Assembly: GCA_039105265.1 (NCBI GenBank)
Contig: JAPFFF010000001.1
Coordinates: 4,960,001 to 5,024,000 of the forward strand
DNA from: Tritrichomonas musculus
Taxonomy: Eukaryota > Parabasalia > Tritrichomonadida > Tritrichomonadidae
Reading direction: 5' to 3'
Length of the DNA: 64,000 nucleotides
The notes under the pieces were generated by a model. It was not told the DNA's origin. It did no database searches and was given only the letters and a program-made list of their open reading frames with translations. The translations under genes were made by a program, and so were the position numbers. The stretch's first letter is position 1. Each line of letters begins with the position of its first letter. Positions 37,691 through 47,897 of this stretch are shown in pieces.

Positions 37691-38674
37691 TTAACTACAG
37701 TGATGAATTGGGGAATGTTCATCGCAAAGTGGTCTTCCACATATATTACAATGTGTAATAGCATGCCTTGTGCAATTTTCGGCAGAGCATATTTCTTCTT
37801 GAGAAGGATTGGCATTTGGCTGTTCATTATCTTGTGTATCGGCTTGCCCTTTATTTTGATCTAATGTTGATATTTTCTTAGTATTTTGCTTAATACGCTC
37901 TATTAGAAATTCTTTAGAGTTGTGAAGTCTATATTTTTCTAGTACTCCGATAAATTCTTCCTGACTGTCGCCATCTTTAACTTTCAGTTTGTTTAGTCTT
38001 GTGAAAATGTATCCAGAATAATCTTTCAAAACATTATCAAATATATCTTTCAATTCGTCTTGGTTGTTATGAAGCTTAAATATAATCATGATGGGCATTG
38101 ACGAAACTTGAGATGATTGAATGATTTCTTCATTTTCTTTAAGTGGATGAAAAATGTTTGCTTTATGTCCCATTAATAAATCAATTGCTTTTGTATTTCT
38201 ATTTCTAATTGCTGTAATTAATGGAGTTTCAGAGGTTTTGTTTCCTAAATCAACATCGAAAGGTAGGTTATCATCATTGTTATTATCATTATTGTTATCT
38301 TTATTATCCGAAGCTTCTCCAAATGCATTAATAATAATTTCAAGGCATTTATCATCTTCAGTGTCATAATATTTACTTTTTGATCCAAACTCAATTGCCA
38401 ATTTTAATAAGTTAGCACGTGTATTAGATGATGTTGGAAACATTATTTCTTTACTGTTCTTTTTTAGGTTTCCTTTCAAGATATCTAACAATGCTTTTAA
38501 ACATTTTGGCTTCCTCTTTGCGATAGCATATTGAACTAATGTCATGTCATGGTAAGGTGGAAAATCCTTATCAACAAATAAAGTGATGCCCCAATCCAAA
38601 AGACTATTCAAAACAGGCAACTTTGTCAGGTAGAAATCGTTGTCATTATCTATTGAATACTTTGCTGATTCCAT
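37691..38674 (-). CDS. Ankyrin-like protein with C-terminal AN1/B-box-like zinc finger
   Basis: A 327-residue protein. Helical ankyrin-like units occur at about residues 28-65 (MTLVQYAIAKRKPKCLKALLDI), 85-115 and 148-175 (TSETPLITAIRNRNTKAIDLLMGHKANIF), with an Asn/Asp run near residue 125. The last 32 residues form a Cys/His cluster, CSAENCTRHAITHCNICG then RPLCDEHSPIHHC, spaced C-x4-C-x7-C-x2-C-x4-C-x2-H-x3-H-x-C, close to AN1 or B-box fingers. This ankyrin plus zinc-finger mix could act as a ubiquitin-related or scaffold protein, but the role is not known. Confidence 0.7.
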   Translation of the reverse strand: MESAKYSIDNDNDFYLTKLPVLNSLLDWGITLFVDKDFPPYHDMTLVQYAIAKRKPKCLKALLDILKGNLKKNSKEIMFPTSSNTRANLLKLAIEFGSKSKYYDTEDDKCLEIIINAFGEASDNKDNNNDNNNDDNLPFDVDLGNKTSETPLITAIRNRNTKAIDLLMGHKANIFHPLKENEEIIQSSQVSSMPIMIIFKLHNNQDELKDIFDNVLKDYSGYIFTRLNKLKVKDGDSQEEFIGVLEKYRLHNSKEFLIERIKQNTKKISTLDQNKGQADTQDNEQPNANPSQEEICSAENCTRHAITHCNICGRPLCDEHSPIHHCS

Positions 38675-39984
38675 ATTTAAGACTTATGGCAAATAAAATA
38701 AAAAAAAAAAAAAAAACGTTTAAAAGTTTAGTATACTTATTTATTTTTAATTTAATTAACATTGTTTTTTTATTTATTATCTATATATGTATATAGAATG
38801 ACTTTCCTTTCGAAGCATTAATAAAGTCGGATTCAAAAGGCTTGGGACAAACTTTTTGAAAACGATAAGGTCAAATGCAATTTTTTTTTTTTTTACAAAA
38901 GAGGAGGGTGAACCATAGATCTGCTCGTTAGTTGGTTTCCAAATTAAGAGAGTTTAAACATATTCATATGTGTGATAAAATTGCATACTCAGCAATTAAA
39001 TCCTTCTATACGTTTTGGAGTTTTCATTCAAATCAGATTATCCCATTTCAAATTTTAGTATTGAAATCGTGTTTTCTCTCAATTAAAAGTATTGAAATCG
39101 TGTTTTTTCTCAATTAAAAGTATTGAAATCGTGTTTTCTCTCAATTAAAAGTATTGAAATCGTGTTTTTTCTCAATTTGTAGTATTGAAATATTTTTTAT
39201 ATTTCTAAATTGATATAAACTATTCTCAAAATTTATTATATCAAAGATTTGCTGAAAATAATAAATATCCCAACATTTATTGAAAGATAATTTATAATTA
39301 TTTTAATATATAATTATTTATATATGCTTGTATTATATATCAATTTGATTTACATAAAATTAGTATATCACATTGAAAATATTTCCCAAAATCACAAAAT
39401 AGCTTATATCAATTATATTAAATTTATAACTATTATAAAACAATAATTTATGAATAAAAATCAAAATATATTTTGTATTTATTTAGATATCTGTAAATAA
39501 AATCTCAAAAATAAAAACAATTAAAAAAACTTTGATAAAATAAAATATAAGTTTATTTTTTTATTGAGAATTGTATAATATGGTTTCATATTTTAATTCA
39601 ATGCCTAAATATATGCTTTATTTATGATTTTTGGATCAAAAATTCTAATTATTTTGAATTTGTATTACAAAAAAAAGGTAATTACACTTTGATGTATATG
39701 ATAATTTCCATTCATATTAAATTATAATTAATTACTTTATATTTAGCATATTTTATCAAATAAATTTTAAAATTCTATCTAGGAATTTTCAAGATATTTT
39801 AATTTATAATTTTTGAGAGGTTTACAATTTGATTAAATTGAAAATAATAAATGACTATAAATAATGATAAATAAGTTGATAAAATAAAATAAAAAAAAAT
39901 AATAACAGATAATAAATTAAAATTTCATTTTTCTTTTTATGTATATATAAATAAATAAAAAAATGTAAAATATTCAATTTTGAG
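38675..39984. other. Long AT-rich intergenic region
   Basis: About 1.3 kb. It holds a sequence shared with 22272-22301 (38838-38868), a GAGGAGGGTGAACC motif mirrored at 41663-41686, and a 31-bp tandem repeat (39058-39191). The rest is AT-rich without coding signal. Confidence 0.5.
39058..39191. repeat. 31-bp tandem repeat, four copies in an AB-AB pattern
   Basis: Unit begins GTATTGAAATCGTGTTTT. Copies 1 and 3 continue CTCTC; copies 2 and 4 continue TTCTC. The alternation implies a 62-bp dimer that was duplicated. Confidence 0.85.
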
Positions 39985-40179
39985 CAGGGATGGAAATCGA
40001 GTACGAGTAAAGAAAGGCTACTCGAAAATTTTTCTTACTCGAGTAAGCCTCGTACTCTATATTACTCGAGTAAACTCGAGTAAAAAAACCGTTTTTAAAT
40101 TTATTTTTACTCGTCTTTACTCATGCTATTCAATTATAACTTATTTACTCGAGTTTACTCGTAATCACTGGTTCGACTC

Positions 40180-40217
<38 letters not shown>

Positions 40218-40738
40218 AAAATAGTTTTTAGAATACATTTCAAAAGCTTTTTTATTTATTTACTATACAAATGATAAATACTAAAAAAAAAATAAGATTT
40301 TAATTACTTATTGATGGTATTCTTAATTACAATAAATTTAATTCCAAATTGAATTAAAGCAATCTTTTTACAAACTTTACTTTGGTTTATTAAATTTATG
40401 AATAAAATGATTGTATATGACACAAAATTTCATTAAAACATATATATTTACATTTGATCATAAATTATTTTGATTTATTTAAATAACCAAAAGTAGATAA
40501 GAAATAAAAATATTTTAAATAAGATAAATAAGCTTTTTATTTTATACAAAAATACTTTATTATTAAATAATCAATTTTACTCAGAGTAATTGACAGAAAA
40601 TACTCGAAAATGATGAAATGTGAATTAAAAAATTTCACTCTCGAGTAGACGGTTTACTCGAACATTTTCCCGAGTAAATTTCGAGTAGAAACCGTTTATT
40701 TACCCGAGTTTACTCGAGTTACTCTTTTACCATCCCTG
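39985..40738. mobile_element. hAT-type non-autonomous element with 8-bp target duplication
   Basis: Left end CAGGGATGG and right end CCATCCCTG are inverted, and ATTTTGAG occurs immediately outside both ends as an 8-bp duplication. CAGGG-type ends with 8-bp duplications define hAT elements. Subterminal regions at both ends are filled with TTACTCGAG/CTCGAGTAA motifs in both orientations, typical of hAT transposase binding arrays. Length about 754 bp with a T run at about 40182-40212. No transposase coding, so it needs a source elsewhere. Confidence 0.88.
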
Positions 40739-40803
40739 ATTTTGAGACATTGCACTTGGGAATTCAATTTTGAGACTTTGCACTTGGGAATTCAATTTTG
40801 AAT
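40739..40803. repeat. 28-bp tandem repeat interrupted by the hAT element
   Basis: ATTTTGAGAC.TTGCACTTGG followed by GAATTCA repeats here. The partial unit ATTCAATTTTGAG left of the hAT element shows the element landed inside this small array. Confidence 0.7.
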
Positions 40804-41704
40804 CATTAAAAATTCATGCTTTGAAATTTTGAAAGGTAAAAAAAACATTCAATTTTGATATAAATTCTTTTATTGACCTATAACAGCTTTTGTATTCACC
40901 ATAAATTTTGTGTTCTTTATATCTCGAAAATTCCTAGATAAAAATTAAAATAATCTTTTTATTTATATGCAATCTATAAATATATATAAATATATCCAAT
41001 TTTAAAATAGTCTACAATATATTTTTTAAGAAAAATAGTTTTTTTTATTAAAATACAAATAAAATATAAATATATACCTTCACAAAAGTTAATTATTTAA
41101 TTTGCTTTATTTATTACAAGTGAATTTATTTTATTAATAAAAATATAAAGTATCAAAACAAAAAAATAATAACTACTCATATTTTCTCATATTTTTTTGA
41201 AAATTGGTAAATCAATTATTCATAGGTATTATGCTCCAAAATTTTGTAATCAAATATGTCTCTAGGCAAATAATAATTTTATTATTTTTGAAGTAAAAAT
41301 ATTCCATATTCATCAACTTTTCTCAGAAATAAAATTGAATAAAAAAGAGTGTAATTACCTTTTACAAAAATCATATTTTTTCCTAAATGGTTAAAAAAGG
41401 TTAAAAATGTTTTCAGAATCGCATAAAGAAGCAATAAACAAATACATTTCATATAATAATTGATGATTGTTGACGTTTTAACTTCATTCAAAATATAATA
41501 ATTTTAATGATTTTAAAAAATATCTTATTTAAGAAATTTAAATAAATACTATATTTATAATACAATTAAATACAATTTAATAATTAAGAAAATAAAGGTA
41601 TTATTCTTTATTAAAGAAGATATCATTATTTTTAAAATAAACTTTTTCAATAATTTTTTTTGGTTCACCTCCTCTTTTACAAATATAGTTATATAACAAA
41701 ATGT
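40804..41704. other. AT-rich intergenic region
   Basis: About 900 bp, no coding signal. Near 41663-41686 it holds GGTTCACCTCCTCTTTTA, the inverse of a motif at 38893-38915. Confidence 0.5.
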
Positions 41705-43084
41705 TCATATCCATAAAGTACCGATATTTTTCGACCAGCATGCTGAATTAATCAAAGAAATGATGTTTTTGAATGCCGGAATTAATGTCAGCCAATAATT
41801 AAAAATGGGAAGATCATCCTTATGAAAGTCATTTGAATCAAGCATTGAAAAAAATTGATGCTGATTCTGAAATTCGTTTTTCATAAAAACAAATCCAAGA
41901 CGAACAAATTTGTCAGCGAAAGTTTTCAATTTATAAGAAGACTTTGCAGCATATGATCTAAATTTCTCATTTTTATTAATTTTTGCAACTTGCCAGACAA
42001 ATGAATTGGCACTGCAAATCAATCCCTGATAAAAAGACTCATCTAAATCGAGTAAAGACAAATTCTTTAAATTATCAATATTATCAAAATTATTTTTAGA
42101 AATAATAATTTTAGATGAAGAATGAATATTAATTTCATCTCCGTCAATTATTTGAATGTCAGATTCTTTAAACATTGGAATAAAATTAACTAAAATTTCC
42201 GTAATTTCTATTGCTTTTTCAAAACCCTCAGAAACAATCAAAACTTGATAGCCAGACAAAAGAGAAAATATTAAATGACCGAAAGCTCCATTTTGGCACA
42301 ATTTAGAGTCGAAATTTGCCATATTGATTGAATTTTTAGTCACGTAATAGAAAAAGTTCTGCATTGAAATTGATGAAATGCCAAATTCAATTCCTTTGTC
42401 AATTTCAAACGAAGGAATATCTGAAGAATGATTCAATAATGAAATAACTTTAATTAATTCATCCAAATTTTCTTCCCATTTTATCAAATTTTTAATATCT
42501 CGAAGCTCGTTGTTGACGGTTACAATTTTTTCAATTGAAATTGATTCGTTTCTCTCTGAATTTTCAGTATTGAGGTTAAATTGTTGAAGAATTGGTTGTA
42601 TCTCATGAAGCATGTTATTCAACGTCGGCTTTTTCATATCATCATCGCTTAAATGGTCGTATAAAAATTGAATGCTCAAATAAAATCGAGGAATTTCTTC
42701 TAAAAATAAGTTTAACGCGTTTTGTTGAAAGTTGTTCATGATTTTAATGAGATCTTGACTGATCATTGGCCGTATTCGATCATGTGCAACAATAAGAGTG
42801 ATCGATCTTAGAAATCCACGGGCTTCGACATCTGGAATTTGAATTGTTATTGAAAAATATGGGATTCCATTGAATGTAGATTGCGTAATTGTGGGTGGAA
42901 TAAATATTTCACCAACATTGCCAATACTATGCATATTTCCTACATAATAAAAAAAATCTGTGATATTAATATGTAATAAATTTTGTGACCAAACTGTGAC
43001 AAGTGGTGATCCTTGATGAAATTCAATTAATGCTGAAAAATATCTTGTTCGATATTGATCAAGAAAAAGAAATTTATTATTCAT
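41705..43084 (-). CDS. Folliculin/SMCR8-like longin-DENN protein
   Basis: A 459-residue protein. The N-terminal part resembles the longin domain of the FLCN/SMCR8 group: FSALIEFHQGSPLVTVW, then FSITIQIPDVEARGFLRSITLIVAHDR, where (D/S)xxARGFxR followed by a hydrophobic strand and D-R is the group's most recognisable element. The rest has alternating helices and strands that fit a DENN core (GHLIFSLLSGYQVLIVSEG, ITEILVNFIPMF). In other eukaryotes these proteins act as small-GTPase regulators in nutrient sensing and autophagy. The choice between folliculin and SMCR8 cannot be made by eye. Confidence 0.6.
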   Translation of the reverse strand: MNNKFLFLDQYRTRYFSALIEFHQGSPLVTVWSQNLLHINITDFFYYVGNMHSIGNVGEIFIPPTITQSTFNGIPYFSITIQIPDVEARGFLRSITLIVAHDRIRPMISQDLIKIMNNFQQNALNLFLEEIPRFYLSIQFLYDHLSDDDMKKPTLNNMLHEIQPILQQFNLNTENSERNESISIEKIVTVNNELRDIKNLIKWEENLDELIKVISLLNHSSDIPSFEIDKGIEFGISSISMQNFFYYVTKNSINMANFDSKLCQNGAFGHLIFSLLSGYQVLIVSEGFEKAIEITEILVNFIPMFKESDIQIIDGDEINIHSSSKIIISKNNFDNIDNLKNLSLLDLDESFYQGLICSANSFVWQVAKINKNEKFRSYAAKSSYKLKTFADKFVRLGFVFMKNEFQNQHQFFSMLDSNDFHKDDLPIFNYWLTLIPAFKNIISLINSACWSKNIGTLWI

Positions 43085-43517
43085 TTTATTTTATGGAATT
43101 AAACAGACCAAGTCAATTTTTTGAATATTAAATTCTTTCATATGAACAATAAAAAAAATCTGAAATGATACATAGCAATTAAAACAGAATTCATAATTAA
43201 ATTAAAAAAGTTCACAAATGCATAGCTACCATTTTCAAATTTTCATCAACATTTTCAAAGAAATCATATTTTGCTTCCAAACCTCAGTAAATTTAAGAAT
43301 TTATTCATTGCAGTTATTAAAGTAAACTTCATTTTAAGATGTGGCAATTATCATCGATTTTCTATAATGAATATTTAATAATAACTATTTGGTTAACGAT
43401 GATAAAAAAAAATGTTAACCATTTTCAGATCAAAAAACGTTAAAAAAAATATATGATGTAATAATTATACTACTAGTATTTATCTTAAGACACATAAATA
43501 AATATAAAAAATTGATT
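43085..43517. other. Intergenic region
   Basis: About 433 bp between two minus-strand genes; AT-rich, nothing recognised. Confidence 0.5.
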
Positions 43518-46049
43518 TTAGATGTCTTCTTCAACCAACAGGAAAGGTGGCTTGTTAATCAGTTCAGGAATGACGTACTCAGCTGCAATGCTGAGGTAGA
43601 TCGGGATTGTTGACACGTATCCTCCGAGTATCTCTGTAATTGGTAGTTCTCCTGTTGTAAAATCGTGCAAGTATGCGTAATTAGTGATCATCAAAGGCGG
43701 ATTACAAAGGATAATTAATGCTGCGAAAGCTGGCGTGAATTCGTCACTTCCTAGCTTCCCTCCATTCGGTGGATAGTTGTATTCGAGGAACATCTGGAAA
43801 TTTGTGAGAGCCAGTGAGATTAGATCCACTTTTCTCATCAAAGAAGGCTCAATGAAAGCCTCGACCATTGTATTAACAATATCTCGCTTCTCAACAACTA
43901 CGCTCATTATCTTGTTGGCAATGAAACTGTTCTTGTCGAACGACGACGGGGACTGATTGGGCTGTCCTTTGCTCTTTCTCGAGAAGTATTCAGTGACGAA
44001 ACGGAAAAGACAAGAATTTGCATTTTTTGAGAACTTATCGTCATACTCTTTCAATTGTACAGGGAACTTCCTCAATTTTTCTCGTGATAAAGCAAAGGTG
44101 TTAAGGTCAATTTTTGATGATAAAACCGCAAAAACCATTTTTTGTTGATATTTAATGAAGGAAAATTCAGGAATCTCGTAGAATTTTGATAAACTCGCAT
44201 TGTAGTCGGTTACAAATAAACTAGGCATTCTGATATATTCAATTGCTTGCCGAATTGGCCTAAATTGGGTGAATATCTTATCGTTAATGTCCTTTACCAT
44301 TTTTACTTGCGAAATTTCTTTCTGAGAGTAGGTATCAAGATAATCTATCTTCTGTTCAATTAATGATAAGGTGGAAAGTGCTTGGATCTTCTTCGTTCTT
44401 GAAAATGTGGTGCATGATAGAGCTTCTAATATTGTATTCGTATTGATACTATTACCTTGGAAAAAAGCCATTATCTTATTAAAATTATTCGTTCTTTCAG
44501 GTAAATACGAAATGTCACCTCGTCTGACTAAAAACGAATACAAAAAATCATGGCAATTCATATTTGGAGGCGCTTTCTGAAAATGAGGTATCATATCTGA
44601 TTTTTTGAGTAAATGACGGATCATTGGTGCAATGAGGTAGGCTCGATTTAAAACGGTGGATTCATCAACAGTAACTTTGGATAATTTACTGCATGTTGTC
44701 TCGGAATCGTAAAAATATTTGATTTTTTTGGGTAAATTGAACTCAGGTGACTTGCCTGATAAGAATTTGATTAATTCAACATCTAACGAGCTTAAAAATT
44801 TAACTTGTAATATTTCATGAGCATAATAAATATCATAAATGCTAAACAAATTGATCTTATTTTGTATTGGTTGTATTTCTTCAAATAATTCTTCTTTTCT
44901 ATTGTTCATATCGCCAGAACCATGCAAAGTACGTGAACTAGATCGTTTTGTACTAGTTTCATCTTCCGGTAATTCAAAATAGGAAGCTTTGGGTGTCATA
45001 CGAGAAGTACGAACTTCTTTCGATTGAGTACTTTTTGATTCGAAATCTTTCATTTCTTGTTTTTCGTCTTCTTTCTCATCGAATGTTTTAAGATCTTTAA
45101 AAGCACTATTATATGCTTTTACTAAATCTTTAATGCGTGAATTTCCTTGAGAACCACAATTCATGATTGCATCTAAGAAACCTCTGATATAACTATCTTG
45201 TTGCCTAAAATCAAACATCGATTTCAAAAAAATGAGTGCCTCTCTTGTTGGTTTGCATGAAAAATGAAAAAATCTAAACGTTTGGGCGGCGATTGGTGAT
45301 GATAGAGCTACTGAAAAGAAAGAATTTGTTAATGTTCTGTATGGATTAGATGAGCAACTAAGTACAACTAAAGTTTCGTCTGGAATAAAATTTTGAAACT
45401 TTTTAACGTTACATCTAATTTTTTTAATTATAGATTCTTTTGAAATAGCTCTAAAGTTGAGCGTAGGCGTGCTGAGTTCACTAAAAACAGATTGAAAACA
45501 TAATTCGGAGAAGCGGAGGAAAAATGGTGTGCAAAATCCAATACGAGCAAGTGAATCATAAAATTCATCTTTTCTATGATTTCTTACACAACTAAAAAAT
45601 TTATAAAGATTTTTGATCGAGTATTCTGTCCAAAAGAAGTTAAAGTGCGATGGAATAAAGGAAAATGTTAATAAATCAACAAAAAATTTTTTTTGATCTT
45701 CAAATTTACGCTTATCTGTTTTAATTGGATGTAAATCTTGGAAAGCTAAAACAAAACGCAAAATATCAATGATTGATTTCGATGGAATCTTTAATGTTTT
45801 TATTTGATTTGGATCAAGGTCGCTAGTAATGCTAGAAAGCGAATCACTGAAATAATTTGGACTAACAATTTGATTTATTAGTTTAAAGTATTCCTTTTGA
45901 TTAATTCTTGATTGATTGAATAAAGAAACTATTTGATCTGTTTGGCTTTTTACGCATACTGATTCAACATCGTTCATTGAATCTTCTTTATACAATTTAT
46001 TTTGGGCTTCTCGAAGGGAGTTTATAAATTGCAATGTTACTGAATTCAT
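43518..46049 (-). CDS. VPS9-domain protein (Rab5-type GEF)
   Basis: An 843-residue protein. The C-terminal region (about 730-840) matches a VPS9 domain: GSDEFTPAFAALIILCNPPLMITN, YLHDFTTGELPITEILGGY and STIPIYLSIAAEYV, corresponding to the conserved GADE-L-P segment, the NPP/(L)xSN helix and the final helical Y-x-(T/S)-x-x-x-A element. The acidic Asp-Glu finger is present as SDE. VPS9 domains activate Rab5/Rab21-type GTPases on early endosomes. The upstream 700 residues are helical with a charged low-complexity stretch at about 320-390 and no recognised domain, similar to ankyrin-less RABEX/RIN-type arrangements in protists. Confidence 0.78.
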   Translation of the reverse strand: MNSVTLQFINSLREAQNKLYKEDSMNDVESVCVKSQTDQIVSLFNQSRINQKEYFKLINQIVSPNYFSDSLSSITSDLDPNQIKTLKIPSKSIIDILRFVLAFQDLHPIKTDKRKFEDQKKFFVDLLTFSFIPSHFNFFWTEYSIKNLYKFFSCVRNHRKDEFYDSLARIGFCTPFFLRFSELCFQSVFSELSTPTLNFRAISKESIIKKIRCNVKKFQNFIPDETLVVLSCSSNPYRTLTNSFFSVALSSPIAAQTFRFFHFSCKPTREALIFLKSMFDFRQQDSYIRGFLDAIMNCGSQGNSRIKDLVKAYNSAFKDLKTFDEKEDEKQEMKDFESKSTQSKEVRTSRMTPKASYFELPEDETSTKRSSSRTLHGSGDMNNRKEELFEEIQPIQNKINLFSIYDIYYAHEILQVKFLSSLDVELIKFLSGKSPEFNLPKKIKYFYDSETTCSKLSKVTVDESTVLNRAYLIAPMIRHLLKKSDMIPHFQKAPPNMNCHDFLYSFLVRRGDISYLPERTNNFNKIMAFFQGNSINTNTILEALSCTTFSRTKKIQALSTLSLIEQKIDYLDTYSQKEISQVKMVKDINDKIFTQFRPIRQAIEYIRMPSLFVTDYNASLSKFYEIPEFSFIKYQQKMVFAVLSSKIDLNTFALSREKLRKFPVQLKEYDDKFSKNANSCLFRFVTEYFSRKSKGQPNQSPSSFDKNSFIANKIMSVVVEKRDIVNTMVEAFIEPSLMRKVDLISLALTNFQMFLEYNYPPNGGKLGSDEFTPAFAALIILCNPPLMITNYAYLHDFTTGELPITEILGGYVSTIPIYLSIAAEYVIPELINKPPFLLVEEDI

Positions 46050-47897
46050 TGTTTTTTTAAAGATAAAGAGTACTTTCTATATATGTGACTTTTGTGATTT
46101 TTTATTAGTATATGCATGATATTTTTTAATATATATATTGAATTTAAATTTTATTTTATATATCATATAAAAACTATCTTAACAGTTAATTCTATATCGC
46201 AAAATACATGATTTTAAAAGGTTTTGGAAATTCAATTTTGAATTTATTTTAACATAAACTTCATTTAAGGAACATTTTGTGAATAGGCTTATTATATTTT
46301 TTTAATCATAGTTATAATTAAATATTAAATTCAAAAAATTATTAAATTCAAAAAAAAGCATACAATATTTGAAACGATTTCTGAGGAACAACAGGATTTT
46401 TTTCGAAAAAAATAATTAGAATTATTTTGACAGATGTACACAAGCCAAGATCCTTCAAATATTTTATTATTTATTATTACTAAAATTTATTATATATTTT
46501 TTATAAATTATATTATTTGTTTAATTAATAAATTTATCCCTCAATTTCAAGATATACTTTTTTAGATATTTCGGTTTAATAGAACAATAATTGATAATTT
46601 TATTTTTTAATTTGTGAAAATTCATTCAAATTAATTTGAATAAAAATAAACTAAGTTTTTTAATTATTACCTTATTCACAAAAAAATTGAGAGTTTTTAA
46701 TTCAAATTTTCTATGAGTCTTCAGAAAGTAGGACGATAAGTAGGGACAAATTATTTTTTTTAAAATACCATATCTTTCAATTTTGAGAAGATGAAAATAA
46801 AAAAAAAGAATATAAAAAAGTTTTTTATTCAGGAAAAATACCTTTTAAATAGCTTTGGGAGCCTTTGAGGGCTAAGCCCAATTGGTTAAGGTAATAGCGG
46901 GAGCCTCGACCTGAAATGAATGAAGGTATTCATGCCTTAATAACTTAAAAAAAAATATTTAGCTTTATTCAAATTTGAGAGGACGATAAGAAGGGACAAA
47001 TTAAAAAACTTAGTTTAAAAATCATATTTTGTGAAGTGATTGCTTTTCACTTTTTCAAATGAATACTCATAATTTCGAGCCATTTTATAAGAGGAAAAAA
47101 AAAAAAAAAAAATTGGCTGATCTGATTGGCTTTTAATCCGAATAAATCGAATAAATATATGGTGAAACAATATATATATAGCGATGAAAGCAAAATTTTG
47201 GGCCAATTTTTTTTTATAACACAAACTTTACTTTTCTAAGCTATATAATTAATCCATACTATTTTCATACATTTTTAATTGTATTTTAGTTTCTTATAAT
47301 TAAATAAAACATATTTAAAATTAATAATTTATAAAATTTATTGAGATAACTATATTTTAGGATTAAAATAAAACGCATTAAAAAAGTTGACTTTAGTAAA
47401 TCTATTATGACAGTTTTCATTAATTATACTCAAAATTTGAATATATATAGAATTTTATTTTTACTTTAAAATAAAATTTTTTCTCCAAACAATAACAATT
47501 TTAATTTCTCATTTAACAAATGCTTATTGTATCGGACAAATATATTTCTGAAACCATTAGAAAGTTTATTTGATTATCTTCTTTGAAGAAAATAGTCAAC
47601 TATTCAAAAAAATAAATGTCATGTCTTTGAAAAAGATTTATACTTTTGATAGTTTATTTGGTCTTAACATCAATCATTTGTGCAATTTGAGGAGTATTAG
47701 ATGAAAGAGTTAATAAACTTAATTATACATTCTGCCATTTGAGAAGTAATGATGAAATAATTATTATATATATATTATTTATTTTTTTTAATATAAATCT
47801 ATACGTTAAGAACTCTAAACGGATTTCTTTTTTGAAAGAATTTAATAAATGGCATTTATACTTTTTGCTTCAAAAACAAAATTTTAAAATTTATCAA
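46050..47897. other. Long intergenic region with tRNA-like and direct-repeat sequence
   Basis: About 1.85 kb, mostly AT-rich. GGACGATAAG(T/A)AGGGACAAAT occurs at about 46731-46752 and 46981-47002 as a direct repeat. Between them, at 46855-46945, is a more GC-rich segment with a tRNA A-box-like sequence and a poly-A end. No protein gene is supported. Confidence 0.5.
46852..46960 (+). repeat. Possible tRNA-derived short repeat (SINE-like)
   Basis: GAGGGCTAAGCCCAATTGGT resembles an RNA polymerase III A box (TRGCnnArYnGG-like), followed 25 bp later by GCCTCGACCTGAAATG, a weak B-box-like stretch, and it ends in an A run at 46948-46956. TAGCTTT stands on both sides. It does not fold as a proper tRNA by eye. 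Candidate only. Confidence 0.3.

Noticed and set aside
39980-40231. 83-residue plus-strand frame
   Set aside because: It lies within the hAT element's end array and runs into poly-T; not a gene.
46852-46930. True tRNA gene
   Set aside because: A box-like sequence is present but a proper B box, acceptor stem and anticodon arm could not be formed.
47015-47224. 69-residue minus-strand frame
   Set aside because: It contains a homopolymer-encoded Phe run and has no family resemblance.
47739-47897. N-terminal extension of the coiled-coil protein
   Set aside because: It depends on a TTG start in very AT-rich sequence; ATG 47898 is preferred.
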